From Xanthoparmelia taractica (taxonomy: Eukaryota; Ascomycota; Lecanoromycetes; Lecanorales; Parmeliaceae): a DNA stretch of 64,000 bases. Positions 9,331 to 22,002 of this stretch are shown here, piece after piece; the stretch's first letter is position 1; the number at the start of each line of letters is the position of its first letter. Made by a program: the position numbers and the translations under genes. The stretch is taken from assembly GCA_033085395.1 (NCBI GenBank), contig JANQBS010000052.1:1-64000 (forward strand), given 5' to 3'. Below the pieces are notes generated by a model. The model had not been told where the DNA came from, searched no databases, and saw only the letters and a list, made by a program, of their open reading frames with translations.

Positions 9331-12300
9331 ATGTCAAACCTCCAGAACAGTGGTACAGCTCCAATAACCAATGGCAATGCCGAAAAATCAGAAAAAGGAG
9401 GACTACCGCCGAAGGTTCGACTCGACGTCCCCAAGTTGCACTCCCTGCCCTCGGAGCAGCAGGACCTCTACCTCTTCACCTTTACCGTCGAGCTTGAGAG
9501 CTATGCAAGCTCGTTGGGGTACGAGGAATTATGTGCCCAACAGATAGACCTGACCAGGGAAGCACTCCAGATCATAAATCTATCCTCTCCAATACCTTCG
9601 AAGGCTGTCCGAAACAATCTAGGACGATGTTATGGTACCATATTGGGCAAAGGCAACAGAAAGACGTTGTTCGAGTCGGTAAATCAGCTTGTCGCCGTGG
9701 TTAATGCAGGCAAGGGGGAAAAGGAGCTCCACAATAAGCATACGGCCGTTCATTGCCTTGGAGAGCTCTACAAGGCCGCTGGGGACAGTGCGATCAATCT
9801 TTCCAGTCTGGTGTGCTCGAGTCTACTTCGCCTTCTCAAATCTGCACAAGCCCATGCAGGTCTGCGCGCAGCTATATTCCGGGCTCTTGGAGAAGCGGTC
9901 GGGGCGGTTCAGGGCTCACTTGAAGACTCAGTTGCGAGAGACATTTGGAAAGCTGGAAGAACGGCAGCTTCGGGAGACAAGGCAGCTTTGGTACAGGCAA
10001 AAGCATGTCAATGTTTACAAAAGCTGACATCGTATACAACTTATTTCGAGACGACGGGTGACTTTGAGAACCTGAAGACAGCAATATGGAAAGCCTGCGA
10101 AACCTCCACCCCTGCTGCTCGTCATGCTGCCTCCTCTTGTCTTGCTTCAGTACTCATTAAATCCTATTCAGAAGATGCTGCATCAAAATTGTCTCCGAAA
10201 GTGAAGAAACCGAAGAAAGCCAACAGGAATCAAGCTGTTCTAGAAGAGGCGGATGAAGAGGTCACAAGGCCAGGGTCTCCTTCAAGGAAGAAGACCGCTT
10301 TGAAGCTAGAACTCTCGCTTTCGGATATTTTCAGACAACTATCTTCGCAATACCATCGCTCGACTACGAGTAATAGGCTCAGAGCAGGGATCGCGCATTG
10401 CTACATTAAAGTACTCAGCGGACTGGAAGCCTCTATTATCGAAACCAACTATGGTCGGATTGTGAATCATCTTACAGCCGAGCTCTTGAGCAATGCGTCG
10501 GTGACCCACGATCGCTACCGGCTGCTAACAACGAGGAAATATGTGCAAAGAATCTTGAGCGACTGTATTGGCTCCAGGATCCTTGGTGAGACCGGACGGT
10601 TCAATGCAGCAAGAACTCTGATCAACGACGTGCTCAAAAATTATCCTCAAGTCTTAAAAGAGGTGCCGGAGCCTTCGAAGCATGCTCTCGTTAGCGTTGT
10701 CGATACACTGGCTTCACTCATCAAGTCATTAGGAGCGGCTTTCACTCCCCTTGGCGACAGCTGTCGGGAGGCTCTTATCCAAGTTTTACAGCACCCCAGT
10801 TATACAGTGCAGATCCATGCTTGTTACTGTTTGCGTGCCTTTGTGGTAGCGTGCCCACAACAGTTGCTGTCCTGTGCTTCCATCTGCATGAACAGTGTCA
10901 CCCGGGAACTCAATGTCTTGACTACTGGTCGTCAGTCACCTCGCCGCTGCATCGGATATGCTAATGGGCTTGCGGCCGTCCTGAGCATATCGCCGTCGCA
11001 ACCTCTATACAGCTCAATCGAAATCAGCTCGCGCGTTCTCTCCACGGCTATAGATTTGCTCAAATCGAGCAGTAAAGCCGAGCTACGCGTGGCTGGTACT
11101 CAAGTTCAAGTGGCTTGGATCTTGATAGGTGGTCTCATGGCATTAGGGCCAAATTTTGTCAAGATCCACTTGTCTCAATTTCTACTACTTTGGCGCAATG
11201 CGCTGCCAAAACCCTTGACCAGAGAAAACACTGCGCAGCGGCAAACCTCAGAGATTACATATCTAACCCACGTCCGTGAATGTACTCTAGGGTCTATACT
11301 TTTGTTCCTTGAGTTCAATGGCAGACTAATAACGACTGATGTCGCGAAACGAATTGCGACCATGCTACAGAACACCGTTGAGTATCTGGAATATCTACCA
11401 CGCAAAAAGATTATTGATGACGCTTCCCAAAAACTTTTCTCATCACTTTCGTTTCAGGACTTGGTCCTGATGGTCCGTCGGAGGGTCCTCCAGTGTTACT
11501 CGAGACTGATTAGTTTCAGTCCTCAAGCAAGCGGCGAGATACTCACACAATCCAACCTCTTGACACTAGCTATAACACTACTAGCAGATCCAGAGATTTA
11601 TATGCCAGGGACGCTCGGCTCGTCCATTGCAAATGCTGCGGGCACATTTGAGAGTATTTGGGAGATTGCAGACAATTCCGGCTTTGGTATCACCGGCCTT
11701 GTCCGCGGACCACATATCAAATCCTTGCCCGGAGAGCACAGTAAAGCGGAACACGTCAATTGGAAACATCACGGCGACGACTTCTCAGATATCGATGAGG
11801 CGGTATGTTCGCCTGTCAAGGTTGTAGTTTCCGGTCTCGATGCTGACAAAGTCTGGCTAGCTAATGAGTCCAATATGTGGTGCACAAGAACATGACTCCA
11901 TATGTTTATATACGAATTCAGACGAAAACGTCGAAACCCCGCCAGACCCACCTGCGACTGAGGTTGTCAACTCTGCTATTGTCCTCTTCGCCACAGCCTT
12001 TCCGCTCCAGAGCTCAAAGGTCCAGGAAGGCGTATTAGCGCAATTAGCCACCTTTTTGACAGCTTCGAGCCTACAAAGAGATCCTGGGAGAAAAGCAGCT
12101 GTTGCTGTTAATGCTGCTATGGCCTTGTTGAGCGCACTCAAGGTCACGATTGGCGAGACAATCGCTGAGCGCGGAGATCTTAAGCATCCCTCGATTGAAA
12201 AGAGCATAGACGAAATTCTAAGGGTATGTCCACGACACGGCTTCTAGTCTTAAGCGATTGGTCTTGACGGGCTCTTAGGGGTTGGTTATCGACCCGGATC

Positions 12301-15300
12301 GTTCCATCCGCTCTCTTGCCTACGAGGCTATAGGGAGACTCTGCAACAGTTCTGGAAACAGTTTCACTACGAACGAGATCAACACGTTGATTGATACAAT
12401 TGTTTCGAACAGAGACCCCAATGCTCGTGCCGGGTGTGCAATGGCGCTGGGATCCATACATGCTCAAGTTGGAGGAATGGCAGCAGGGTTCCATCTGAAG
12501 AAGATTCATGGGGTGCTGATGTCTTTGTGCAGTGATCCAAATCCCACTGTGCACTTTTGCGCCATCGAGGCTCTTTCTCAAGTTGCTGACTCTGCTGGCC
12601 TGGCATTTTCAGGCTACGTCTCTAGCACACTCGGCCTGCTGGCTCAAGTATGGACATGTGACAGCCACAACGAAGAGTCGGGCCTAACAGCATCTTCAAA
12701 TCTCGAGCTTGAATGGCCTACCGCTGCAGTGGTCGCGCACAGTATCGACTCCCTGGTCAACGTTCTAGGTCCTGATCTTCAAGACATGGGCAAAGCAAGG
12801 GAACTAATGCTGATTCTCATGGAACAATTTGCCAAAGATGATCTGGCCATTGTCCAAGCGGAATGTTTGCGCGCTTGGGAGCACATGTACCTTTATGATT
12901 CTGTGCACGTTGATTTAGCAGCTTATGTGCGTCGTTTGCAAGTAAACCTTGGTTCTGCCAGCAGCACTGTCCGAAAGGTGACTGTAGACGGTCTCTACAA
13001 CCTCATGCGAAAGGATGCCGAGCGTATCCTTGCGGTCGCTAACGAAGGCCTAGAAGATCAATTGTGGCTGGCTCTAAACGACAATCCCGAAGATGAAGGT
13101 ATCCGCAACCTTGTCCAATCTTGGCTTGGTCAGTCAAGCCTGACCGAAGCCGAAAAGTGGGTCTCACGATGCCAGCACGTCCTTACAAAGGCGGCAAAAT
13201 CCCAAACTGAACCCGCTCCGGCCACAGAAGCAAAGTCTGCAGCACCAGATCTACAAGATGAGGAAGTAGCTGGCTTCGCTGGCGGGGACGGGAAAGACCA
13301 GAATGGCGCTCCGGTGCCTGAGGCGGCTCAGGAGCTGCTTAGATGGCAGACACGAGCCTTTGCACTGCAATGTTTGAGTGACTTGGCGTCCACGATTGGT
13401 AAAGACATGGAATCAGATCCAGATTCGCCAGCTGGTCACGCCTTACAAGACAAGGTCGCAGATGTGATCCGTCTGGCTTTTCTAGCATCTACAGCCTCGG
13501 TCGTGGAACTGCAGGTTGGAGGTCTGCAGCTGATCGATCAAGTTCTGAAGGTACGATCAGTCCGAAGACCTCTAGCCGTCGGCAGTACTAATTCCACTAG
13601 ATATTCGGGACCATGCCAGACCCAGACTTCTCCGAGGCACTCCTACTTGAGCAATACCAAGCGCAAGTCAGCTCTGCGCTGACACCAGCTTTTAGTGCAG
13701 ATTCATCCCCTGATCTCGCTTCAGCAGCAGTCGATGTCTGCGCGACCTTCATTGCTACGGGCCTTGTCACAGATGTTGATCGCATGGGTCGGATCCTGAA
13801 GCTGTTGGTAACAGCTTTGGAAAGCTTTACAGGTAAAGTCAATCGCTTTGTCATGAAAGCCCTCGCTAATGAAATGAAGATGATGCTCAGGACTCTGCAA
13901 TTGGTGAATTACGCGGTCTCAGTCCCAATGCACAAATCATGGTCAGGATGGCAGTATTATCTGCGTGGGCTGAGTTGCAAGTCGCCAGTACCGAACAAGA
14001 TTACCTCGTAAAAGTGATGCAACCACATGTGGCCAGGCTTACTCCCTTGTGGCTTTCGTCATTGCAGGAGTTTGCGCGCTTGAGATTTGAGCCTGACATA
14101 TCTAATTCCATAGGGCCCGCCAGACCAGACGAAGGTCTTGATGTGGTATATGCCGCGCTCAACCGGCAGACTTTACTTAAGGTAAGCCGCTGTTTATACG
14201 ATTACTAGATAAAGTCTTTGCTGATAAATGAAAAAGTTCTACCAAGACTCGTGGCTCAAGCTCGTTGATGCTATTGCCAGTCTGATTGATCAAGACAGCG
14301 ATTTTGTCTTTGACGCGCTAGATGGCAAATCCACTCCCAAGACCAACGGTGTTGTTGCCACAAAGCATGACATCGACTACCGTGACGAGCCTGCTGCCTT
14401 CTTTTTCGTTCTCTTCGGTATAGTAATCGAAGCATTAAACACCAGGCCTGGTAGCGACTCAGAGTTGCAAACGCTAGAGGTTCTTTCGGCGCTCAAAAGG
14501 ATACTTCAGCCATCAGTCTCCGGTAACGCGGTCTTCCAAGACGCTGTGTTTGCGGAGACCGTAGAGCTCTTCGATCGGCTTGCCCTTACAGAGGGCCTCG
14601 ATGTCCAACTCGTCATCGTTGGTATTGCGAGGAACTTGTGTCTCACGCATCCATCGGCGAGGGGGGAAGATAGCAATGGGGAGCATCTGTCAGATGACAT
14701 CGAGCAGCTCTTTGAGCTGACGAGAATCATTGTTCTTGTTCTTGCTGGCGTCTTGCCAAATCTCGCAGAGCGCAATCCTTCAGTCAGGCCACAGCTTCCT
14801 GACGAAGCAGTATCGTTGATACAGACTTCCCTGGAAGCCCTGGTCGACGCTTCCGAGATATTCCCCTCCATCATCAAAACCGATCTCCACGCCAGTCTCC
14901 TCCACATCTTTGCGACTATCCTCAGCACCGGCGCCTGCCAGGCCAATGTGGTCCCTCAAGCCTTTCCAATCTTCAAACGTTTCCTCCAAACCATTGCACC
15001 CGCCTCAGCATTGACAGCTAGCTCTGATCTGATCCGTGGCTGTCTCCATCGGTTTCTTTCAACTCTTGCACACGCTCAACGCCGGGAGTCAGAGACCTCT
15101 CTTCCATGCGCCAAAAACACACTTCTCGCCTGTACCATACTTCTCACCAACGCGTCTCGTTCTCTGGCACCCAACGACCCTCTCATCACACGTACCTTGG
15201 ATGAAATGCTGGGTTGCCTTCAGGATCTCGGTCTCGCCAAGGTCGTCGCGAGTTGCCTGCGCTCTCTCATCATGGTCACCCCTAAAAACGAGACGGACGA

Positions 15301-15718
15301 GTCAATCACTCGATACCTCTTCCCACACCTCCTACGCTTTACAGCGGACACGAAGCTACCGGACCCGGAGAACGCACGCTCCCTCACCGCGCACGCTCTC
15401 ACTTCTTTCCTCACGACTACGTCGGGCGATGCGTCCTCGGCTGCCATGTGTATCGTCATACCTATGCTCCTTACCCGCGCCTCAGCCGAGGGTAAAGCCG
15501 TCTATCTCGAAACGTCGAAAAGACTGTTGGAACTTGCAGGTGGCAATTTGACGCCTGTGTTTAAGGGTGTGGTGGCTCAGATGAGCGCTGGACAGAGAGC
15601 GTTCATGGAGTCTGTCATTCGAGAAGGTGGGGGAGCGGGGAGAAGCGCTGGAGAGAATAGGGAGAGCGTTGGAGAAGCGGAACCTAGCATTGCGCTCAAA
15701 TTGAATTTTGGAAGATGA
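9331..15718 (+). CDS. LAA1: HEAT-repeat protein Laa1/HEATR5
   Basis: Six exons (9331-11802, 11861-12223, 12279-13550, 13601-13832, 13880-14181, 14237-15718) give about 2040 residues, matching the roughly 2000-residue Laa1/HEATR5 family. The N-terminus (SLPSEQQDLYLFTFTVELE, then NLGRCYGTILGKGNRKTLF) and alpha-helical HEAT repeats throughout identify it. Laa1 binds the AP-1 clathrin adaptor and supports its localisation and retrograde traffic between endosomes and the trans-Golgi. Introns are 47-58 nt and all joins keep phase; for intron 4 (13833-13879) only the AAG acceptor gives an open frame, reading FTDDAQDSAIGEL, because the nearby CAG leads to a stop. The C-terminus is a glycine/serine-rich tail ending ALKLNFGR. 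It converges with FMP32, 223 bp apart, stop to stop. Confidence 0.93.
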
Positions 15719-15941
15719 TGAATTGGTAGAAGGTAGCTCGTTTGTTGCATGGTTTGGCATCGTGCTGGACGCTATGTACGGTCTACTTGGGCATGGTTTT
15801 AGCGAAGCATTGGTGCAGAGGGCTCCTTGCCATTTGGACTGCTATTGTTGATGATAGGTTTCTCCTCGAATGAAAGGGGGTATATATAAGCTCCAACTTT
15901 GTCCCACAAAATCTATGACCAATCTCGTCCACCTTTCTGAT

Positions 15942-17404
15942 CTATCCCAAAGAAACATACCCGACATTCTCACTCTTGTCGCCTATGCTCCCCTTCTCTT
16001 CTGCCCCAGTCTGCGTCCCCATTTCCCGACTCGGCACGGTAAAACCACTACCCGCGCTCCCACTCCCACTACCTGTCCCCGCCCCCGTGTTCAAACCCTG
16101 CGAACTAGCCTCCTTCTTCCTCGCCTCACTCTCCCTCTCATGCATCTTATAACTCCCATACCGCAGACTCCCCAATATCAACACCGCCATCAACCCAATC
16201 GCCATGGCCGCCCTCCTCGTCAACACCCACCGCAAACCCTCGACCTCGCTCTTCAAATCCGACCCCAGCACGACGCTGATTTTGTAATTGAGCTCGCTGA
16301 TCTCGCCGTCGCGCGTCTGGCTCTGCATGCGGACGGCCATGCGGCGGTCATTGAGCATGCCGCGCAGTTCGTCTTTGAGGCTTTGCGTTTCTTGGGAAAT
16401 GCGCTGGGAGAGGATGTCGTAGGTGTGTTGGAGGTGGGAGAGTTGGGTGCGGGAGCGGGTGGAGGAGGATTTGCGGGTGTTGAGGATTTCGGTGCGGAGT
16501 TCAGAGCAGGCGGCGCGGAAGAGGTAGGTTTCCTGTGGTTTTTGTTACGAGGGTTGGTTTGGCCAAATGTGGGGTTTTGGATTGGCTGGGTAGGAAGGTG
16601 TCGCAGAGGAGACGGGTATGGGGAGGGTGGGAAGGAAGAAAAGGGGGGGCCATTTACGTTTTCGACGTCAGATTTTGAGACTAAACTCTCCCTCGCAACG
16701 TCCAAGTTCACCGCCAATAGACCCCTCACGGCCTTCATAAGTGTGACACTTTGCTCTTCGCTAAACCCTCCCCGCTCCAGATCCTTCACGAGCGTGAACG
16801 TATCGAAATGGTGCACATACGGCGGCGCCTGCAAGTGTGGCGCTTTATGCTCTTCGGGCTTTTCGGTCGGGGGGGCGCCCATTTGCAGGATCGTTTCAAG
16901 CGGCTTGGCGGCGCGAGCTTTGTTCTCGCCGATGGGTTTGGGCGATGGTTGTTTAGGGTGGGATTCGGCTGCGTCGAGTTCGGTGGCCCGAGTCGCGGGG
17001 TCACGCGTCGTGATTTTGATCGCAGCGTCGCGCGAGATGTCTGGTGTGTCTTTTGCCTTATCATTGGGTTTTGGTGTTTCTTTTGTCTCGGATTCTTTCG
17101 ATGGTGGGGCTACTATTTTCTTTTGCTCGGACTTATTGTCCCCTTTCACTTCCCTTTCGATGACGCCGGCTAGCGATTTCTCTCCTTGGGGCTTTGAAGG
17201 CATGCCGGGAGGCGGCTGAGGTTCCGCGGCCGTGCCATAGCGTTGAGTGTAGGTTTCTTGTTTCCGAGGTCGTGTGGTGCTGATGCCTGCTTTTTGGCAG
17301 GGGATTTGGGTAGGGCGTAGAGGCTTCAGAGCCAAGGTCGTCGTGTGAACTCGGGCTGGAATAAAGAGGTGAGGATAGAGGAAGGTTAGGCGTTGGGTAG
17401 ACAT
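15942..17404 (-). CDS. FMP32: Mitochondrial MCUR1/CCDC90-family protein (Fmp32-like)
   Basis: Two exons (17404-16658, 16532-15942) joined across a C-rich 125-nt intron give about 445 residues. The N-terminal 60 residues are basic and Ser/Thr-rich, like a mitochondrial presequence. A long charged, probably disordered segment follows (residues 60-195). The DUF1640 core starts at HFDTFTLVKDLERGGFS (about 199) and continues across the splice join through ETYLFRAACSELRTEI and a coiled coil (to about 345). A membrane helix, AAMAIGLMAVLILGSL, lies at about 357-374. Family members are inner-membrane coiled-coil proteins linked to cytochrome oxidase and proline or calcium metabolism; yeast Fmp32 is the nearest named one. 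The 70-residue Gly/Ser tail after the membrane helix is long for the family. Confidence 0.88.
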
Positions 17405-19905
17405 TACGACGACTCACAATTGGAGAAAGAGCATCATGAGACAAAGGTTGGGAAGGACCATAAAATATTCCCCGACTATGTTGTAGCGGCAAGATAGCGG
17501 GAACTGCCGCTCAGCCGTCAATCAGCCTTATCAAAACGTCTCTCAAGCCTCGAACATCAATCCGACGCGCCACCAACGGCAGCGACCCTCCAGTTGCGCA
17601 ATTCCAGCAGCGTGAAGTGACACAGAGATGACTACGATTCCGAACATGGTACTTTTTGTTCGCGCTTGAATGAGAAAAAACATTGACAGTTCCTTTGCCG
17701 GGCTGGTACAAAGACGGGAAATACTACGATTTATAAAATCCGCTACGTCTATAGCCTTGTCGATAATTATGTGAGCGGTGATGAAGTTTTCTTTTCGGAT
17801 ATTCGAAAGGTGCTTCCACAAAAAAAATCGTTGTTAGTTTCAATGAACAGGCTGGAATACTGAAGAAGAGCAATATGAATTGCTTTGATGAGGATTGGCA
17901 AGCATATACAGAGCGGTCAGGAACTCGGATGATCAAACCGGGTCTCAATTGAACCCATAGAAGGTAGCGAGCATTATTCCCGGAGCGAGGGGAGCCGATA
18001 AAGACTATGTGCATCTGAACTCTAAAACTCGCTGCGTTTGCGTCTTCGGCACTGTTGGCTCTCTGAAAGCCCTGCCGCTCTGGTTTAACACAAATAACGA
18101 CACTGATGTCGCTAGCAAAGCTTGAAGAAGATATGACAACCTCACCGTCGACCTTCGCAAGGTTGGAAACGTATTTCAAGCGCTAGCACTCAATGAGCGC
18201 CGCTTTGACTTCTGGCCTGCTATCTTGGCTATTGCCCCCAAAGGGCAGAACTTCAAGTAAAAATGGTTCCCCAACGTTCACGCCGATACGGGCGGGAGAA
18301 ATTTGACTCCTCTAGGGCTTTTCCCATTGATCTGGTGGATGGTAAGCAAGCTACAAGAGGTGGAACTGTTGGACCTCCATGACGAATATACTCGACTCAA
18401 CCTTTTCGAACCTCTTGTTTATACCGAACCAACGTCCCGATTCGAACCGATCAGCCCTAGCCATTCCATCGATCGTCATCCTATCTACGCCAACTTCTTC
18501 CAGTGGTGCAGAGAGGTTTCTACCTTTGTTACGATATGCTCATCGCAACCCCTAATGCCCCCAAGGTTAGCGACTTCTCATTCAAACCCACCATCCTTCG
18601 ACCAAATATCTGACGCCCAACCCATGGAAACAACGGCAACTAACGAGCAGATATTCCGTTGGACGTTCATAGTTCGTCTGACTAGTGGAAAGAGGGACTA
18701 CCGAGAGGTTTCACGAAGGCCACGAACAAGCATTTGCTGGAACTACGGGTCCTTCAGGCTCTTGGACTTTCCCTTGCAGATACTGGATCTCCACGTCAAC
18801 AACTCGCAAACCCGTCTTACGCTTATAAGGCCGGATCCGTTGTATGGCATGAAGAGATTTCACTAGCGGATATTGAGGCAAGAATCGATCCTCCTACAAA
18901 TGTCGATAAGATACAGACGCACTTGTTGCCCTATAGCTGCAATATGCCGATGTTCTCCGCCGTCTGGTGAATCGCTTGACCATTTGACTTGTCAGAAGAC
19001 TCGTCAGAAGTACTTCGGTCCTGTGAAGAATTCTCATATCGCCGAGAGAAAGCTTCAGAACCGACAATCCGAGTGCGAAAACCGATCGCGTTCCCAGCGT
19101 AACTGAAGAGAGAACGAGATTAGCTCTCGAATTTAGGGTTAGAGACCTAGATTTAGATCTTCTTAGTGTCTCACGTACCGTGCGAGCAAAGAAGAAAGGC
19201 TTGACACGGCGAATTGTTATAAAAAAAGGCCCCGCAGATTCCACTTCATAAGCAGCAGATGAAATGGACTGGCTTACTTGAAGGACGTGGGTTACTAATA
19301 TGATAGTGTTAGTTATATTGATTGTAAGTATCACTGATCAGCCTCTTTGGCCTACCTTACACGTGTAGTGGCGTAGAAGTACCCGACGATTTTCTGATGC
19401 AGCAAGCGAAGCCTAATTTGGATGGATTGGTTCTAGCGTCACCGAGTCACCGATTGCGCATTTGTATCCCCCTCCATCACACCAGGCTTAACGAGTCAAC
19501 CATTGCAGCCTTCCATGGCGAGGCTGAAAGGACTGTGTACTCGTTGCCACGAAAGCTCGTGTATGGGTCGGATAAAGATATTCAGATGCAGGGGACACTG
19601 AACCGGCAGAAGATCGCTTGCATTTTTACCCATTCGACCAGTCAGCTCCGACGTCTGCAGGGAAACCAGACTTTCACGGCCTCGATTATTAAGGAGGTCT
19701 AATTCAGTTCCTGCAGATTGGCCGTAAGATGACGTTGCTTGTATCAATCAATGTGTGCCCCGCAGGGCTGCGCAGTCACTGTGGTCCACGGCAACAATTT
19801 CTTGCGACCTGGGGATCCTTCTCTCCTGTTCTCATTTTCGTATTCTTGCTAGTAAGGTGGTTCAGCATTTAACAATCACTCAAAAGTCACCAATTCCTTG
19901 CAAAT
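17405..19905. other. 2.5 kb gene-poor interval, possible decayed coding sequence
   Basis: No gene could be assembled here. A plus-strand frame at 18303-18866 (187 codons) and an overlapping frame at 18734-18970 look partly protein-like (for example LLELRVLQALGLSLADTG and SLADIEARIDPPTNVDK), but they are in different frames, are interrupted by stops, and have no good intron joining them. A minus-strand frame at 17724-18179 has no recognisable domain. A relic of a lost gene or chance frames are both possible. Confidence 0.35.
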
Positions 19906-21402
19906 ATGACCCAAAGTTCAGTCTCCATACATTCACTGCGTCTTGGGGAAGTCTTCGCCTTAGCACTTGGCTTCGGTCTTAGTTCTCTGGCGGTTTCTGC
20001 ACGCGTGTACACGAAAATGCGTCTCACGAGGACAATGGGAAAGGAGGACTGTGAGTTTGATTGTTGGACGATCCCCATCTCAAGTCGTCTTTAGCTAAGA
20101 GAGGACAGGGCTTTCCGTCCTTGCCTGGGTAGGATATCTGTTGCTCGATTTTGCACGCCTTGTTTCGTCGAGATGCGGAACGGCTGACCAACACTGAGCT
20201 AGTTGTTCTTCTTGGCATACATCGCGATCGCAGTCGTCATCGGCAAGCATGGGGGATCAGCTGAACATATCGCCTATGTACGTGTTCTGCCCTATCCCAT
20301 ACCTTAATTACTTCTATGTGCACTGCTGACAGGAGTGTCGCTCAGCTCTCGTCTGTCGATTCAGCCATCTACAGTCCAGTTATAGTCACAGTCAAAGTCT
20401 CTATCCTCCTGCAATACATCGCTCTCTTTGTGACACATCGTGGGACCGCCTTTCACTACACTGTGCAAGCCCTTATCTGGACGAACGTACTCTACTACAC
20501 TATCGCCACCGTACTTTTCGTCACTGAAGTAAGAAATGGCACCTTGGCCCCAGTGGTGGTAAATCCTGGGAAGTTGGGAAGATGCTGACCGCAGAAAGTG
20601 TACCCCCATACAAAAGTTGTGGAAACCGACCATGCCCGGGCATTGCTTCAGCAGGCACAATTTGGGAGTTGCCTCGGGTATCATGAACGTTATCTCCGAC
20701 TTCTCGATACTGATCCTGCCGCTTCCAATAATCTGGCGCCTTCAAATGTCCTGGGACAAGAAATCTCGTGTCTTTGCAGTATTCGGTGTGGGACTGTTCG
20801 CCTGTATTGCAAGCATCTTACGCCTTGTCTACAGTCTTGAGTTAACTCATGTTCCGCCCAACACTCCTGCTTACCAACTAGACGTGGACAGAATTGGGCT
20901 TTGGGCGTGCGCGATACACTGTCCCATTTTGTCTTCAGCTTACTGACAAGCGCCTAGCTTTGCAGAGATAGCAATTGGCATAATAGTAGGCTGCCTGCCA
21001 GTCCTACCTAGATTCTTTAAGCAGTTCGCTTCGAAGGAAGCCGGCTCATCGTCGAGGTTCGAGATCCTCTCCAGTGCCAGCCGAACGTTGTGGCGCAGGT
21101 TCTTCCACAAGTCCACTACACCGGAACCAAGCAAAAACGAAACTTCTTACTACAATCGAAAGTTCCTCAGCAGGAAAAACCCCTCGAGGTCCACCAGGGC
21201 TCCCTATATCGAGACCCTAGACCTCACGCGCAACTCTCTCCAACTGACAGACGAGTATTTTCCGAGGAGGCCATCGCTGGTTCACGATGAAGGATCTTCG
21301 GCGGCGGGATCCGGAATAACCACTCATGCAGAGAGGGACGAAGATAAGGGTTCCGGACGGATTCCCGACGTTGAAAGAGCGATCCCGGCACGATGGGTTT
21401 GA
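19906..21402 (+). CDS. Rhodopsin-domain (Pth11-like) seven-helix membrane protein
   Basis: Six exons (19906-20050, 20109-20128, 20203-20277, 20346-20528, 20599-20906, 20958-21402) give about 391 residues. The order is typical of the fungal rhodopsin-domain family: helix 1 (EVFALALGFGLSSLAV), a TRTMGKEDW loop, then VTVKVSILLQY, the conserved CTPIQKLWKPTMPGHC stretch with paired cysteines, SGIMNVISDFSILILPLPIIWRLQM, and FAEIAIGIIVGCLPVLPRFF, followed by a roughly 130-residue cytoplasmic Ser/Arg-rich tail. Such proteins are candidate receptors; ligands are mostly unknown. Exon 2 is only 20 nt. In introns 3 (20278-20345) and 4 (20529-20598) an AG very close to the branch site must be skipped for the frame to hold, and with that the whole gene is open. 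Confidence 0.85.
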
Positions 21403-22002
21403 TAAGAAGGGCTGGGATTGTCCAGGCTGAATATCTGGCAGAATATGCTTTGACGATAAAGTCTTCGGCGCAATCATGAGGGTCCTTTGCAGCAATCATA
21501 GAGTACGACTTAAACACCACCCACGCTTTGTTCAGTAAGGGAAACATCTAGTCTTCCTAGGGCCATATCAGAAAACTCTTCTTCTAAGCCCGGGTGCTAT
21601 GCGTGCGTGACCCTACTATTCACTTGGCTCATATACGAGGGACTTCAAGCTAGTCGCGAACTTTTCATTTGTTCGATTTGCCATTCTTTCTGTTTGCTTT
21701 TTATCTTGGTATTTTTCGGTTTTTTTTTTCCGACAAAAGTCCCCTTGAATGCAATCTAACCAAAGCACCGTGACCATTTGAAGAATTTCGACCAGCCATC
21801 AGCCCGTAGAGACGTATACCGTTTAGGATTATTAAGGCAGTATGTAAACTAAGGCACTTCCACTCGCCCTCGCTCGCATGTCCAATCCATCACCCCCAAA
21901 TGACAAACAAATCGCAAGCTAAATGTTCCCTGATGATCTTCTCCACTCGCATCCTCAAGCATCCATCCATGCTCCAGCCCCGACATCCACTCATTCATCG
22001 AA
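21403..22002. other. Interval downstream of the rhodopsin-domain gene
   Basis: Convergent spacer of 600 bp. It holds a T-rich run at about 21719-21729 and no supported coding frame. A minus-strand frame at 21849-22340 overlaps the neighbouring gene in another frame and I treat it as a shadow. Confidence 0.45.

Noticed and set aside
15881..15890. TATATATAAG on the plus strand
   Set aside because: It lies between the convergent stops of LAA1 and FMP32, so it cannot serve an annotated gene as a promoter.
16253..16532. Continuation of the FMP32 exon 1 frame past the intron (Pro/Ser/Ala-rich)
   Set aside because: Splicing at 16533-16657 gives the conserved coiled-coil sequence instead. The read-through frame is a shadow.
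17724..18179. 151-codon minus-strand frame
   Set aside because: No domain, no signal, no plausible intron partners, and composition like noncoding DNA.
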